In this document: piece by piece, positions 23,131 to 35,690 of the stretch
Layout: each line of letters begins with the position of its first letter
Numbering within the stretch: the first letter of the stretch is position 1
Assembly: GCA_034440575.1 (NCBI GenBank)
Contig: JAOTOL010001366.1
Coordinates: 268,501-332,500 of the forward strand
Direction: 5' to 3'
Source of the DNA: Imbricaverruca yamaguchii
Taxonomy: Eukaryota; Arthropoda; Thecostraca; Neoverrucidae
Length of the DNA stretch: 64,000 nt
The notes under the pieces: model-generated
Database searches by the model: none
Seen by the model: only the letters and a program-made list of their open reading frames with translations
What the model was told of the DNA's origin: nothing
Position numbers and translations under genes: made by a program

Positions 23131-25100
23131 TGACCTCTCTGCCACGCTGCTTCTAACGCCGTCACGGCTCTCGCGCATACAAATCTTAACTCATGATGTT
23201 GCATTTGAGTAAATACACGCACCGTGCAGTTTTGTATTTGGTTCACCAAAAGATGCAGACGATGAAAGGGAGAGAACGCTGCTTTTCCTGAAACAATAAT
23301 GTATTTCTTTTCACAGTGAGCGCCCTGAAAAAACTGAGTTTCCGTTTTTTCAGTCGTTAATGTGAGCTGACAAAAATGAATATACGAATGAAAAAGTAAT
23401 TCGTCATGTCGTGAACTGCGTCAGTTACTCTCAGCATGTGTTTATTATAAGGATGTCTCCAGCTTACTCTTGCTACTGCATTCATAATGGCTCCTTCGAC
23501 AAATTCGCATGCACTCTTCCTGTGGAATGTGGGATAAAAAGGGCATCCGTATGTAATCCAAAAGGTACCATATTGATGGCATATCTTGACGAAGCTAGCA
23601 CAACTTGTTCCTATATTGCATGGCACATCCATCAGGGAAGTAGTGGAATTGTGTTAGATATGGGATGCGACTTTTGCGATCAGCTAGGAAACGATATAAA
23701 AAGAAGCGTACTAGCGCCGTGCTTTGTCGCATTAAAAACAGAACACCAATTTTGGCAGTGTATGGTGACCTTGCTCTTCCAGTATGCAACAATGGGATTA
23801 ATTATGCGCTGAGAACATCTCAATGGAAGCACTGAACCATGTCCAGCATAATGAAGGAGTAATTGTCTATGACGTCAACAATAAGAAAGCATCAATCGTT
23901 TCTACAGCAATTAAGGTGCATCGGTTTGTGCTCCCCAAGTGTTTTTCACAAACCTTATTGTCAAATGTCAAACCTTTATCTATGTCACGATCCCAGATTG
24001 ATCTCCATTACGCCATAACTCCTTACTCTTCCGGAAACGTGCTGCATTCTTGCAACACACATTTTTCCTCTCCACGTCACATACTGCATGAAACATTAAC
24101 TCAGCATCGGTCATATCTCGTCGACCTAGCGGCCAGCTCATCAATCGGCTCTCGGCTTTGTGTTCTGGTGGTATGTATGCACACATACGGTATAAGTTTT
24201 ACTACTGGTGCGTTCCACCACAGATCGACCACACATTTTTTCTTCACATTTTACAGCCACTAAACTTGTATTTGGACAAAAAACTGGTGTACACGATAAA
24301 CTTGTACTCTGAACACGCCTGAGCAAATTTTAGCTCGATTCGACCAACTGTTTCGGAGTTATCGCCTACGGCAGTATTTTGAGGTCACACAACAAGGGCA
24401 TTTTTGACGATAGATATCTCAACCATAATGAGGAGGAAGTGTGACATATTATGTATCTTTGAGGATAAAAATGATTAAAGAAAACACATTCGTGATAAAA
24501 TATCAACATTTTTCGCATTTGACCTCGTGACGTCGTGACCTTCGCTGAGCCCTAGCCAACTGAAATTGGTAAATTTGACGACAGAAATACAAACGGGCAT
24601 GATTTCTCTGCCATACGAAAAATATCAAAGAGTGCCTTGCTTCTAAATATTCCGTTCTCTACGTCCGTTCTCCATGGTTTCTATAATTTTCCGATCTTCG
24701 GAACGGACGGACTTTGAGTAAGTTGTCTCCCACTGAAAAACTACGGGGGATTGGACAATGAGATAAAGAAGTTGATACAAAAACGTATTCTTAACAACAA
24801 CAAAAAAGTATTATGAAATATATCACAGAAATATAAGAAAAATATAACTTATATTCATGTAAGTCTTGTAGTTCGCCATAATAAACATCACAAATTTCAA
24901 GGTCACCCTTTACCGATAGGTTGGTTATTGGAGTTCATGGGCACATCGACTGCGTCCATCATGCAGTGCCCATGCCATCGTCAATCAAACAATAGAATAT
25001 GCGCGAAGGTCAGTCGACGAGACAACTACATGTAAAGGCAATTGCAGGAGTGTGTGTAGTTGTGACATGTCGTGTGCGCTAACTGTTTGGTGCTCTGTCT
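23131..25100. other. No gene recognised; dispersed-repeat-like sequence
   Basis: Open frames at 23411-23812 and 23823-24263 show no recognisable domain. Phrases such as ctcgattcgaccaactgtttcggagtt and gacctcgtgacgtcgtgacc at 24330-24560 echo sequence near 21600 and 21800, so I read this as old dispersed repeats. Confidence 0.45.
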
Positions 25101-25106
25101 GTTGCA

Positions 25107-25206
25107 GAACAGTTGTGGAATATATATGGCGTCTCGTGGGCTTCCGTGCTGTGTGAAGTATTCCCCAAGCTCGGTTCCATACAAAGGAACGCCTTCCTTC
25201 AATCGG
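25107..25206 (+). CDS. Candidate orphan exon, function unknown
   Basis: A 100-bp open segment is flanked by a good acceptor (tctgttgcag) and a good donor (CGGG|gtgagtgg). The only frame open throughout reads QLWNIYGVSWASVLCEVFPK, then GSIQRNAFLQSG. It has mixed composition like real protein rather than repeat. I do not recognise it and there is no neighbouring exon to confirm a gene, so it may be chance or part of a gene whose other exons are too diverged or outside the window. Confidence 0.22.
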
Positions 25207-27095
25207 GGTGAGTGGTTCGGTTACCAATAACCAACAGAACCAGAAAATCCGAATTTAACGGATCCAGGGAATTAAAGGTTGTTTTACCGTCAACACCATT
25301 GCGTTTCAACTGCAAAACTTCTCCTTAGACTAGTCCAGAGTGGGTACGTAGAACGCTTAGCATTCATATGGTCGTTATGGCAATAACGACCATCAGTTGT
25401 TTTCTACTTCCCCGCCACGTAGGCTTAGGTGTTGCCTCCGTCCCTCCGTCCGTCCGTCCGTCCGTCCGTCCGTCCCTCCCTCCCTTCCTCCCTTCCGCTC
25501 CCTCCTGCTCTCCCCTTGCCCTCTCCCTCCATATTCCTCTCTCGCTGTTCTTTCGCTGCTCTCTGTAGGCACGTCCTGCGGTCTGACAGTGATAGTCTAG
25601 CTTTTCATCGGTTTCGCGATAACTCTAGCCCTAGCCCACCACAGCCCGTCCTACAGATGGCGTGGCGCCCGAAACGGGTCTTCTCCAAGCCCGCCCTACA
25701 AAAGGTTCATAGGAAATCGATCCGGTAATTAAGGTGGTAGCTTGTATTTTAGGTTAGCTATGTTTCACAAGTATTTACGTTTTGTACTTTGACAAAATAT
25801 AGCAACCATGGCAAACTGCAATTCATTCACAGTTTACCACGTTGGAGAATAGAGAAAACACGTAGGTGCTCAGCGGGGTAATATATATACAGCTTTCAAA
25901 CATACGTCAAAAGCTATATCTCCATCTCTGCGTAGCGCACGTCCCAATGTTAGTTTCAGTTTTAAATAGCATGTCCATTCGAATTTGCTGGCACAATTTC
26001 CCATGAGGGTGTTATAATTGACCCCAAGTGTGCAATTGTAACAGCGGAATAAAAATTTTAAGCGCCATCTTTGCATGGTGTACGAGAGAAGGTTCAAACA
26101 ATTTCCAAGGTAGATTAATAGAGAAAACAACAAAAGCGTAAGCAATATCAGGTGCGGCAGAACGCCCTTACGGCAAGGGGCCGATGCACTTACACTTTTG
26201 TTTTCGGAAGCGTGGCTAGCGTTGGCCACGATTTGTTGCCTACCACATTATTATTTTTGCCGACGTCTTGTCCGGGAATTGTGCTGTCCACTAGCAAAGC
26301 GATGCCACGGATTTTGGATCGAAGACGAGATTAGGTTGATTTTGTCGTACAACGTGTAGGGCACTATGAAATTTCACAAACCCGATAGCCGTCCGCTTGA
26401 ATGAGGCTACATTTTAACTGCTTACTTACATCATACGCTTATGCGACCAAATTTTCAAGGTGATTTTCGTCAGGGACAAATCTCAGCATGTATTGACCTC
26501 TAGCTGTACTTCCGGAAGTTCGACAATGCACTTTTGACTTCTGACAGTTCCCTTGTTCATACATATCAATAATATCAGTGCAAAGGACTGGGAGAAGCCA
26601 AATCACTTCATACTAGCATTTAAGCTAGAAATGTACAAACGTAAGCATCCTCTGACGCCTCCCTTCGCAGTATTAGTACAGACACCCTTCTGGACACTAC
26701 TCTTCAGGATCTAAGACCACCCTTCTGGGAACCACTCTTAAGGATGCTTTCCTTTGTCAGGCATTCTTATGAAAATGCAGACACACTTCGCGCAACACAG
26801 TGCATTATCTGGCATAGCATGGACAAAATGGTTACCAGTGCAGCTGGATGATGCAAAAAGGGCGTACCGTCTGTCGTGCCAGACACACAGTACTGAGATC
26901 ATTGCCACCAGGCAATTCTCTGGTTCAGATAAAGTAAACGCCTGTGTAATTTATCATTCACTCAAAAAACAAAGCAATTATTTTCAACTGATGACTGAAA
27001 GCCATTCCAACTTATGGCCACGCATCTACAATACTAAAGCATATTAGCACCAAAAAAACAAACAACAACAAACACATGGTGAACTACCTGGTATA
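25207..27095. other. No gene recognised; contains a (CCGT)n tract
   Basis: Bases 25437-25480 are a tccgtccg tetranucleotide run followed by a pyrimidine-rich stretch to 25560. The remainder is unremarkable; open frames at 25870-26229 (-) and 26754-27047 (+) lack motifs. Confidence 0.5.
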
Positions 27096-27099
27096 AGCA

Positions 27100-27375
27100 A
27101 TGGCAGCCCAAGGTAAAAAGCGCGGCTCATTCGTGCGGCTGACCGGGCCCATCCAGCCGGAGAAGCGCAATCAACTGAGGAAAATCGACGGTGTGGACTC
27201 GGACCTCACCAACAGACCCAGGTTTTCCAGCGAGGTGACATTAGCTGAAAGGAGAGGAGAGGGAGAGGAAATGGAGATGCTGCGGTCGACGAGGCAGCAG
27301 TTGTCGTCCCCAGCCAGCATGTCGACATCGACTCCGCTGAATACGTCACCGAGCCAAGTTGCCTGGATGGAGTAG
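27100..27375 (+). CDS. Hypothetical protein or first coding exon, 91 codons
   Basis: Begins MAAQGKKRGSFVRLTGPIQ and continues PEKRNQLRKIDGVDSDLTNR, then a Glu-rich and Ser/Thr-rich tail ending at TAG. The first 45 residues have a GC-rich third position and mixed charged composition unlike the flanking DNA, and a possible donor (GCGAG|gtgaca) follows PRFSS at about 27235. It could therefore be an exon with real coding only to that point. No domain was recognised, and no link to the peroxidase upstream can be shown. Confidence 0.35.
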   Translation: MAAQGKKRGSFVRLTGPIQPEKRNQLRKIDGVDSDLTNRPRFSSEVTLAERRGEGEEMEMLRSTRQQLSSPASMSTSTPLNTSPSQVAWME

Positions 27376-27919
27376 CCGTCACTTCAGCTTCAAATTCCAC
27401 AAGATCGCTTTTAGCTAACTTTGGTAGTGTTGCTTGCTGTGCACCCGGACGATTAGTTCCTTTGAATCGTTAGAAACAATGAATAAGTGACCATGCAAAT
27501 TATACATATGTGTTATAGCCTACATAACACAACCGTCCGGATGCAACGCTAAACGTTTAAAACTTTTTAGTTTAAAAAGCATGGTATCTGGGGAGAGTAG
27601 GCAGTTTCAGTGATCTTATTAAGCCGGTGCGACGTCCTCCTTGCTCAGGCCAGAGAGCAGCTCCCCAGCATCCCATGTGGTCGGTCGCCCACGTGAGCTA
27701 TATTGGTCATATTATGTACTTGGTCCCGCCTTGGTCACCTCAGATCGTTTGGACCCGTGCTTCAGTTATACAATGTGCGGCATTTTCCACTGCTGTGCCG
27801 ACATTTCTACAACTGACGCCGTGGGCCGGCTTTGTTTCAGGCGATCTGTACCGTGTGGCAGGATGCCCAGACTGAATCTGGCAGCCTGGTCAGCAGCTTT
27901 GCCGCGGCGCTAATCTGCA
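27376..27919. other. No gene recognised; possible exon-like fragments
   Basis: A short segment at 27648-27692 is flanked by ttgctcag and gtgagc and would read AREQLPSIPCGRSPT in one frame. It is too short to support alone. Confidence 0.3.
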
Positions 27920-30900
27920 CTGTCGCGCGTGGTCTGCACTGCCGTGTATAGGATTATTGCCACGCCGTGGTCTGCATTGCCGTGTATAGGGTCACATTGC
28001 CACACCGTGGTCTGCATTGCCGTGTATAGGGTCACATTGCCACACCGTGGTCTACATTGCCGTGTATAGGGTCATATTGCCACACCGTGGTCTGCATTGC
28101 CGTGTAAAGGGTCACATTGCCACACCGTGGTCTACATTGCCGTGTATAGGGTCATATTGCCACACCGTGGTCTACATTGCCGTGTATAGGGTCACATTGC
28201 CACGCCGTGGTCTACATTGCCGTGTATAGGGTCACATTGCCACACCGTGGTCTACATTACCGTGTATAGGGTCACATTGTCACACCGTGGTCTGCATTTC
28301 CGTGTATAGGATCATTGCCGCGCCGTAGTCTGCATTGCCGTGTATAGGGTCACATTGTCACACCGTGGTCTACCTTGCCGTGTATAGGGTCACATTGCCA
28401 CACCGTGGTCTACATTGCCGTGTATAGGGTCACATTGCCACGCCGTGGTCTACATTGCCGTGTATAGGGTCACATTGTCACACCGTGGTCTGCATTGACG
28501 TGTATAGGGTCACATTGCCACACCGTGGTCTACATTGCCGTGTATAGGGTCACATTGCTACACCGTGGTCTACATTGACGTGTATAGGGTCACATTGCCA
28601 CACCGTGGTCTACATTGCCGTGTATAGGATCACATTGCCACACCGTGGTCTACATTGACGTGTATAGGATCACATTGCCACACCGTGGTCTACATTGACG
28701 TGTATAGGGTCACATTGCTACACCGTGGTCTACATTGACGTGTATAGGGTCACATTGCTACACCGTGGTCTGCATTGACGTGTATAGGGTCACATTGCCA
28801 CACCGTGGTCTACATTGCCGTGTATAGGGTCACATTGCCACACCGTGGTCTACATTGCCGTGTATAGGGTCACATTGCCACACCGTGGTCTGCATTGCCG
28901 TGTATAGGGTCACATTGCCACACCGTGGTCTACATTGCCGTGTATAGGGTCACATTGCCACACCGTGGTCTACATTGCCGTGTATAGGGTCACATTGCCA
29001 CACCGTGGTCTACATTGCCGTGTATAGGGTCACATTGCCACACCGTGGTCTACATTGCCGTGTATAGGGTCACATTGCCACACCGTGGTCTACATTGCCG
29101 TGTATAGGGTCACATTGCCACGCCGTGGTCTACATTGCCGTGTATAGGGTCACATTGCCACACCGTGGTCTACATTGCCGTGTATAGGGTCACATTGCCA
29201 CACCGTGGTCTACATTGCCGTGTATAGGGTCACATTGCCACGCCGTGGTCTACATTGCCGTGTATAGGGTCACATTGTCACACCGTGGTCTGCATTGACG
29301 TGTATAGGGTCACATTGCCACACCGTGGTCTACATTGCCGTGTATAGGGTCACATTGCCACACCGTGGTCTACATTGCCGTGTATAGGGTCACATTGCCA
29401 CACCGTGGTCTACATTGCCGTGTATAGGGTCACATTGCCACACCGTGGTCTACATTGCCGTGTATAGGGTCACATTGCCACACCGTGGTCTACATTGCCG
29501 TGTATAGGGTCACATTGCCACACCGTGGTCTACATTGACGTGTATAGGGTCACATTGCCACACCGTGGTCTACATTGACGTGTATAGGGTCACATTGCCA
29601 CACCGTGGTCTACATTGACGTGTATAGGGTCACATTGCCACACCGTGGTCTACATTGCCGTGTATAGGGTCACATTGCCACACCGTGGTCTACATTGCCG
29701 TGTATAGGGTCACATTGCCACACCGTGGTCTCATTGACGTGCATAGGGTCACAGAGGAACTGTGATATTGTGCGCCGTGTTTAGCCGTGTGATTGGTGAT
29801 GGAATTGCCAGGTGGTCTACATTGCCGTGTATGGGTCACATTGCCACACCGTGGTCTACATTGCCGTGTATAGGGTCACATTGTCACACCGTGGTCTACA
29901 TTGCCGTGTATAGGGTCACATTGTCACACCGTGGTCTACATTGCCGTGTATAGGATCACATTGTCACACCGTGGTCTACATTGCCGTGTATAGGGTCACA
30001 TTGCCACACTGTGGTCTACATTGCCTGTATAGGGTCAATTGCCACACCGTGGTCTACATTGCCGTGTATTGGGTCATATTGCCGCGCCGTGGTCTGCATT
30101 GCCGTGTTTGTTATTGGGTGATTGTTATGGGTCATCCACGTTACATCGTGTATGGGTCAATTGCCGCGCCGTGGTCTACATTGCCGTGTGTAGGGTCACA
30201 TTGCCACACCGTGGTCTGCATTGCCGTGTATAGGGTCACATTGCCACACCGTGGTCTACATTGCCGTGCATAGGGTCATGTTGCCACACCGTGGTCTACA
30301 TTGCCGTGTATAGGGTCACATTGTCACACCGTGGTCTACATTGCCGTGTATAGGATCACATTGTCACACCGTGGTCTACATTGCCGTGTATAGGGTCACA
30401 TTGCCACACCGTGGTCTACATTGTCGTGTATAGGGTCATATTGCCACACCGTGGTCTACATTGCCATTGCCGCATATTGGGTCATATTGCCGCGCCGTGG
30501 TCTGCATTGCCGTGTATTGGGTCACATTGTCACGCCTTGGTCTACATTGCCGTGTATAGGGTCATATTACCACGCCGTGGTCTACATTGCCGTGTATGGG
30601 GTCACATTGTCACGCCTTGGTCTACATTGCCGTGTATAGGGTCACATTGTCACGCCTTGGTCTACATTGCCGTGTATAGGGTCATATTGCCGCGCCGTGG
30701 TCTACATTGCCGTGTGTAGGGTCACATTGCCACACCGTGGTCTGCATTGCCGTGTATAGGGTCATATTACCGCGCCGTGGTCTACATTGCCGTGTATGGG
30801 GTCACATTGTCACGCCTTGGTCTACATTGCCGTGTATAGGGTCACATTGTCACGCCTTGGTCTACATTGCCGTGTATAGGGTCATATTGCCGCGCCGTGG

Positions 30901-31115
30901 TCTACATTGCCGTGTGTAGGGTCACATTGCCACACCGTGGTCTGCATTGCCGTGTATAGGGTCATATTACCGCGCCGTGGTCTACATTGCCGTGTATGGG
31001 GTCACATTGTCACGCCGTGGTCTGCATTGCCGTGTATAGGGTCACATTGCCACACCGTGGTCTACATTGCCGTGTATAGAATTATTGCCGCGCCGTGATC
31101 CACATGGCCTTGTAC
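27920..31115. repeat. 40-bp minisatellite, about 79 units, with higher-order repeat
   Basis: The unit is 40 bp, starting tagggtcacattgccacacc. Variant positions are tcaca/tcata, gccac/gtcac/gctac, and gccgtg/gacgtg near the end. Breaks occur at 29740-29830 and 30010-30180, where non-repeat bases interrupt. Bases 30581-30780 and 30781-30980 are identical 200-bp blocks of five units, a higher-order repeat, and a third block begins at 30981. Short YIAVYRV-type open frames are by-products. Confidence 0.96.
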
Positions 31116-31334
31116 ACTAAATACACTAAAACACACAAAAATATTCAACAACGAAACTGAAATATTGACATAAACATAATAAGGTACCACAGATGCAGTT
31201 TTTTTCTGCATGTGATTACATACAGTTTCCGTTGTTGATGCAAGGTTTTCAAACTTATCCCCTGCCACAGCATAATTGTTAGTGTTTTCACCTGTACTTG
31301 AGAGTTACCGGCAAGTGCATTTTTACCTGCGCTT

Positions 31335-31530
31335 GCCGCCCCGGTAGCGCAGTTGATTGGAGCGCTGGCCTGCTCTGGTCTCCCCTGTCTTGGAGACACG
31401 GGGTTCGAGTCGCTTCGCGCGCTCGCACTTAGCCCCCGGGTGGGAGGGTCAGTTGGCAGCTGGCCCAATAAGGCCGAGGTCGAGTCGGTCACCTATGCGG
31501 GGCCAGCTTTCGTATATTACGGTGAGGCAT
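31335..31530 (+). mobile_element. tRNA-derived SINE-like head
   Basis: A box A match TAGCGCAGTTG starts at 31345 and a box B match GGGTTCGAGTCGC at 31401, with the spacing of a tRNA-type internal Pol III promoter. The acceptor stem does not close and the sequence continues into a non-tRNA body (gcccccgggtgggagggtca), as in SINEs. I see no clear A-tail or target-site duplication. Confidence 0.55.
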
Positions 31531-31879
31531 TTCAAATATGATAACTTCTCAGTTTTTGAACAAAGCAATTACATTTACCTTTGGCTTATAAATCACACAT
31601 GGTGGCCAAGAGCGGGAGCTGGCCACAGCCGTTCCGTGATTCCAACATCATTGAACACTGAAATTAAGCCAAAGCGCCCCCCCCCCCCCAGTAGAGGTAG
31701 GCATCCCGGGGAAGAGCATCAGGATCCTCTCTGGGTTCCTTGAACCCTCATTGAACCATCCGTGGAAAATTTTGACCTAGGAGAAGAATGAACCTAAATG
31801 CAACGTTCAAGAGGAGGTGCTGGGCCAACGCCAATTTAGAAAACGACAGTTAATTATTCAAAGCACTCGTTACTATTTC

Positions 31880-32035
31880 GTGCCCTTTTTATTGGAGCTT
31901 TCACACGCACCAACCAATTCCAGGTTACACGGGCACTTGCTTACCTGAATGCTTAGCGGCAGCGAAAAGCGACATAACGACACCTAGCCTTTCGGTTGAA
32001 AGACCAGCGCTCTACCTATGGGCTATCTTGTCTCC
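31880..32035 (-). mobile_element. Possible tRNA-derived SINE fragment
   Basis: On the minus strand from 32035 the sequence reads tagcccataggtagagcgct and then ggtctttcaaccgaaagg, resembling a D-arm and anticodon arm of a tRNA. The T-arm (GTTCGA) is absent, so this is not a functional tRNA. Confidence 0.35.
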
Positions 32036-32134
32036 TTTTCGGGTTATATTCACTCGTATATTTCCAACACAGTCATGGCACAACCTTGGCGAATACACAC
32101 GACAGGCCACACTCATCATGCACGTCCACCCCGC

Positions 32135-32235
32135 TTCGCGGTGGTGCCTGCTTGGTGCAGTCATGGTGTCTACTCGGTGCAGCCATGGTACCCGCTCGGT
32201 GCTGCCGTAGTGCCCGCTTGGTGCGGGCCCGGTAT
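32135..32235. repeat. Degenerate 27-bp tandem repeat
   Basis: Three to four units of the type cggtgcagccatggtacccg / cggtgctgccgtagtgcccg occur in tandem. Confidence 0.7.
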
Positions 32236-33900
32236 CGGATACAGCCGATCCTAGACTGGGTCCGGGAACGGCTGGGCACACATTTCTGTGATACAGCATA
32301 AACTAATCTATGCTCACCTGGGCTTCTATCAGTGCAACACTACTGAGTAGCTCGTCTTAGGCTATGCTAAGTTCACATCTCTAGCTTTAGTCATTGTAAT
32401 CGTGGGAAGCCTAACTCGCAGTTCCGGGGAGAATGGAGGGTCATTCGCGGGTTGACATGTATGTGCATTGAAATAGGGAGATATCTCCCCTTCAACAGTT
32501 ATTTAAAAATATTTCAAAGCCGAGAATCATTTGGATGTATTTCTTAGTTGACCTTAAAAATAGGCCTAACGCAACGTAAAAAAAAGCCCATTGCAAATAT
32601 TGTTAGTTATTGGCGTACAAAGTGAAACACGTCGGACGAAGTTGTGTGTGAAAAGTGACGATAAGGCATGCCTGGCGAACTTCTAAGAGATACCCATATA
32701 ACGCCTATTTATAAACTACATCAACTATGTGGGTAATTTCTGGCTGTGGTATACTCTCCATCAAACGTGCACATCAGTAATACAAATGACTCCAAAATAC
32801 ACCAAAATTAGCATTAAAAAATAGTTCGCTTCATGACGAATGGGAATCGCTAATGAGAGAGAGAAATGTAGTCTCAGCAAATAATTGTCCCTGCAGACGC
32901 CTCCCCAAACGTGTGAGCTTGGTTAGATTTGGCCAGCTGAGTCATACCCAACTCAAGAAAATCGCAGACGCATCTATGTAAATATTGTATGCAAGGTTCT
33001 TAGAGGAGCAGAAATCACATCGTAGCATTTCCTTTTAGCACAGTAGCACAGTACAACAGTACAACAATGGAACTAATTCGGGAATTGGTGTAGCACAACA
33101 GATGCATGCGCATTCACGGCTTATATTATGCTATGCAAATAATATAAATAAGATATTGTGCCAACCAGTACCAACGTACATTCATCTTTTAGTTTCACTG
33201 TGTGTTCTTTGACCGTTAGCATATTAAACATATATTTCATTAATATTGCCTGCAGCATAAATTTACATAGGCTGAAGGCAGTAACGTAGCACAATCAATG
33301 TAAGACATACAATTCGCAAGTGCAAGTTACATGCCTTGATCCTACATAGCGATGTAGGATACTTCGTCTAGCTGCCATACACTTCAACATTTATATGCCT
33401 TTTGATTACTGAAACATACAAATTACCGCCAGATACATCCATTGTGTGACTGTAGCATAGGATAGAACGTACAAATTTCCACATTTTAATGGATTTTCTC
33501 AGTTGGCCACAGCACAAATCCAATCCAACCGTCTCAGCGAGATGCCTGGGTATTATCGGTGCTGTCATCAAACATAGTAAAATACTTATTTCATCATCTA
33601 TTATGGTAGCATGGATACAATAATGGTGTCCACACCCTATTAAATCAACTTCAAATGCGAGATCGCCGTTCAGTATATCAGAATCCACCGAGGTGATTAG
33701 GCACAAGTGTTGCGACCTGATATGGCCACACGAGGACTGATATGAAGAGTGATGATGTGACGAGTAACGAGCGATGCTTGTCAGCGAGCGTGATCAATGT
33801 GGTAGAGTTGACGGACAGCGTGGAGTGTGGGGTGCGAGGTGTTGCCTATGGCTAACCCCATTAACCCCATTACCCCATCACTATAGGGCTAGTTTAAGAC
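32236..33900. other. No gene recognised
   Basis: AT-rich unique-looking sequence. A 112-codon minus-strand open frame (33368-33706) has no recognisable domain, no upstream promoter or splice signals, and is treated as unsupported. Confidence 0.45.
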
Positions 33901-33959
33901 TAAATCTTCAATTGTAATCTGAAATCTTCCTCCATATCCTCAGACCTGGGGACACCTGT

Positions 33960-34450
33960 ACCTCTGGGGTCTTCCGACAGTCTACAGATCACTACACTCT
34001 CTCGGCTGATCCGTGGCAACCGTGACCCACACACAATCCCGTACCGATGAGTGGATGGTGCCCGTGACCCACACTCAGTCATGTAATGACCAGTCGATGG
34101 TGACCGTGGCGACCACAAGGACCGTGACCCTCGCACAGTCACAACATGACCAGTGGGTTGTGACTGTGACTCCACACTAAGTGTAACGGTGACCTTGACA
34201 CGTACATGGGCGCTAAATGACCTTGTAGCCGGAGCGCCCTTAAGCCCAAATAATCAAAGACCCTGACGCGCACACTGGGTGCGACCTCCACAGCTGCTCC
34301 GCATGCCTGTGTTCCTCCCGTCAGGCGCACGGCAGTCCCATGGTGTGGTCGACGGTCACCAACCGTGGGTGGTGACCGGTGACCCGTCACCACCCACGGG
34401 AGGTGACGGGTCACTTCCCGAAGCTTACCGCTTACCGTACGTAAGCTTCG
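33960..34450. repeat. Degenerate GTGACC repeats with hairpins
   Basis: Bases 34010-34180 are imperfect tandem units of about 55-60 bp around gaccagtcgatggtgaccgtg. Bases 34355-34410 fold well, since accgtgggtggtgac is followed by gtcaccacccacgg. Bases 34420-34450 contain gaagcttac and gtaagcttc, another inverted pair. Confidence 0.6.
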
Positions 34451-35690
34451 GTTGTGAAACAAGATGAGTTAAAACATATGACGAATATGCCTCGTGAAGG
34501 AAATGTGAAATTAAATACACTGCAATCAGATTATACACACCAAAATCCAAGCTAACGTTTCACACGAAATGCACTATTTTCGAGTGAAGAACAGGGCATG
34601 GAAAATGGGGTCGGAGAGAAGCACGCGAGTGACGACTTTCAAGTGTCTAGATCTAAGATAAATGACATTTGTTAAACTGACTTCGAAGGCCAACACCAAC
34701 CCAGCACCTGCGAATCACACAGCACAAGTCAGACTGTGGCAAGCAGCGCACCATGGGTGTAGCCACGGATTCGAAATTGGTGGAGGAACAAATCCAGGGC
34801 GCGGTAAGTTTTCTCAGGATAGAGGGACCTAGCCCCGCCTTCCCTCCTCCTCCCCGAAAACAAAACTTTGGATTTCAGCCACTTCTTCAATGCCATTTTC
34901 AGACACTTCAATTCAGTGTTAAGTGTATTTCAATTTTTTTTCTTCAATTTACCATTGCTAAAATGATAATTTGGTGACTAATATTCGACGAAAATTGCCA
35001 AGTTTCACTACTTATCGCTACCTATGAACGTTTAGTTTTATGTCGTATGTGTTGGACCCGATTCACTATCACCATAGAACAATGTTTTAAGTATGTTTAA
35101 CGTTGCTCTCTTGTAGCCCTCTTGTAGCCCTCAATGACTACTGAGCCATTTATGAAATGAAAATATATATACCAGAGAATCACCAAAAATACTAAAAGCC
35201 GATCCAGCCAATCAACGAGCTTCACAGGCTATCTGTAGTCACAAAATATCCGAATGATAAATCAGCAAACGTATTTTTTTTATCGCTTCCAGTCAATTCT
35301 TGAAGAACATGAACCTTGACCATCTTATGATTTCGCTTAGGTGGAAAATTGTGCTCTGCTAGGCAACAAATTTGCATTATCGCAGGGCTTTGTACGTCTT
35401 ACGCTGCATTCCCCCGCGCGTATATTGATATATCTTGAACAAATGTGACTCTAGGTATCCTCGGATACATTGGAGACTATTGAGGCAAGTCATGGGCAGC
35501 CTTAAGCATGTACGTCAAGTTAACGTAGTATTCGTATTCGTATTCGTATTCGTATTCAGTGACGAGTTCGCCAGAGGAGTATTTGTATTAGCATCGGCAT
35601 TCAGTGACGGTTTTATGATCGTTCGAATCAATTGCCACGAATGCTTCTGGCTGTACTGAACACACTGGAGGGAACTACATAGCTCTCACA
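34451..35690. other. No gene recognised; hexanucleotide tract
   Basis: A run of about five (GTATTC)-type hexamers lies at 35528-35560. The rest shows no supported coding region. Confidence 0.5.

Noticed and set aside
21883..23212. Ala-rich and Leu/Pro-rich proteins of about 400 residues
   Set aside because: All frames of the 21-bp-modular array are open, so openness carries no coding information.
23411..24263. Two plus-strand open frames of 133 and 146 codons
   Set aside because: No recognisable motif, and the second lies in sequence resembling dispersed repeats found elsewhere in the window.
31335..31420. Functional tRNA gene
   Set aside because: Box A and B are present, but the acceptor stem does not pair and the body continues as non-tRNA sequence.
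33368..33706. 112-codon minus-strand frame
   Set aside because: Reasonable composition, but no domain, splice sites or neighbouring exons; not enough to call a gene.
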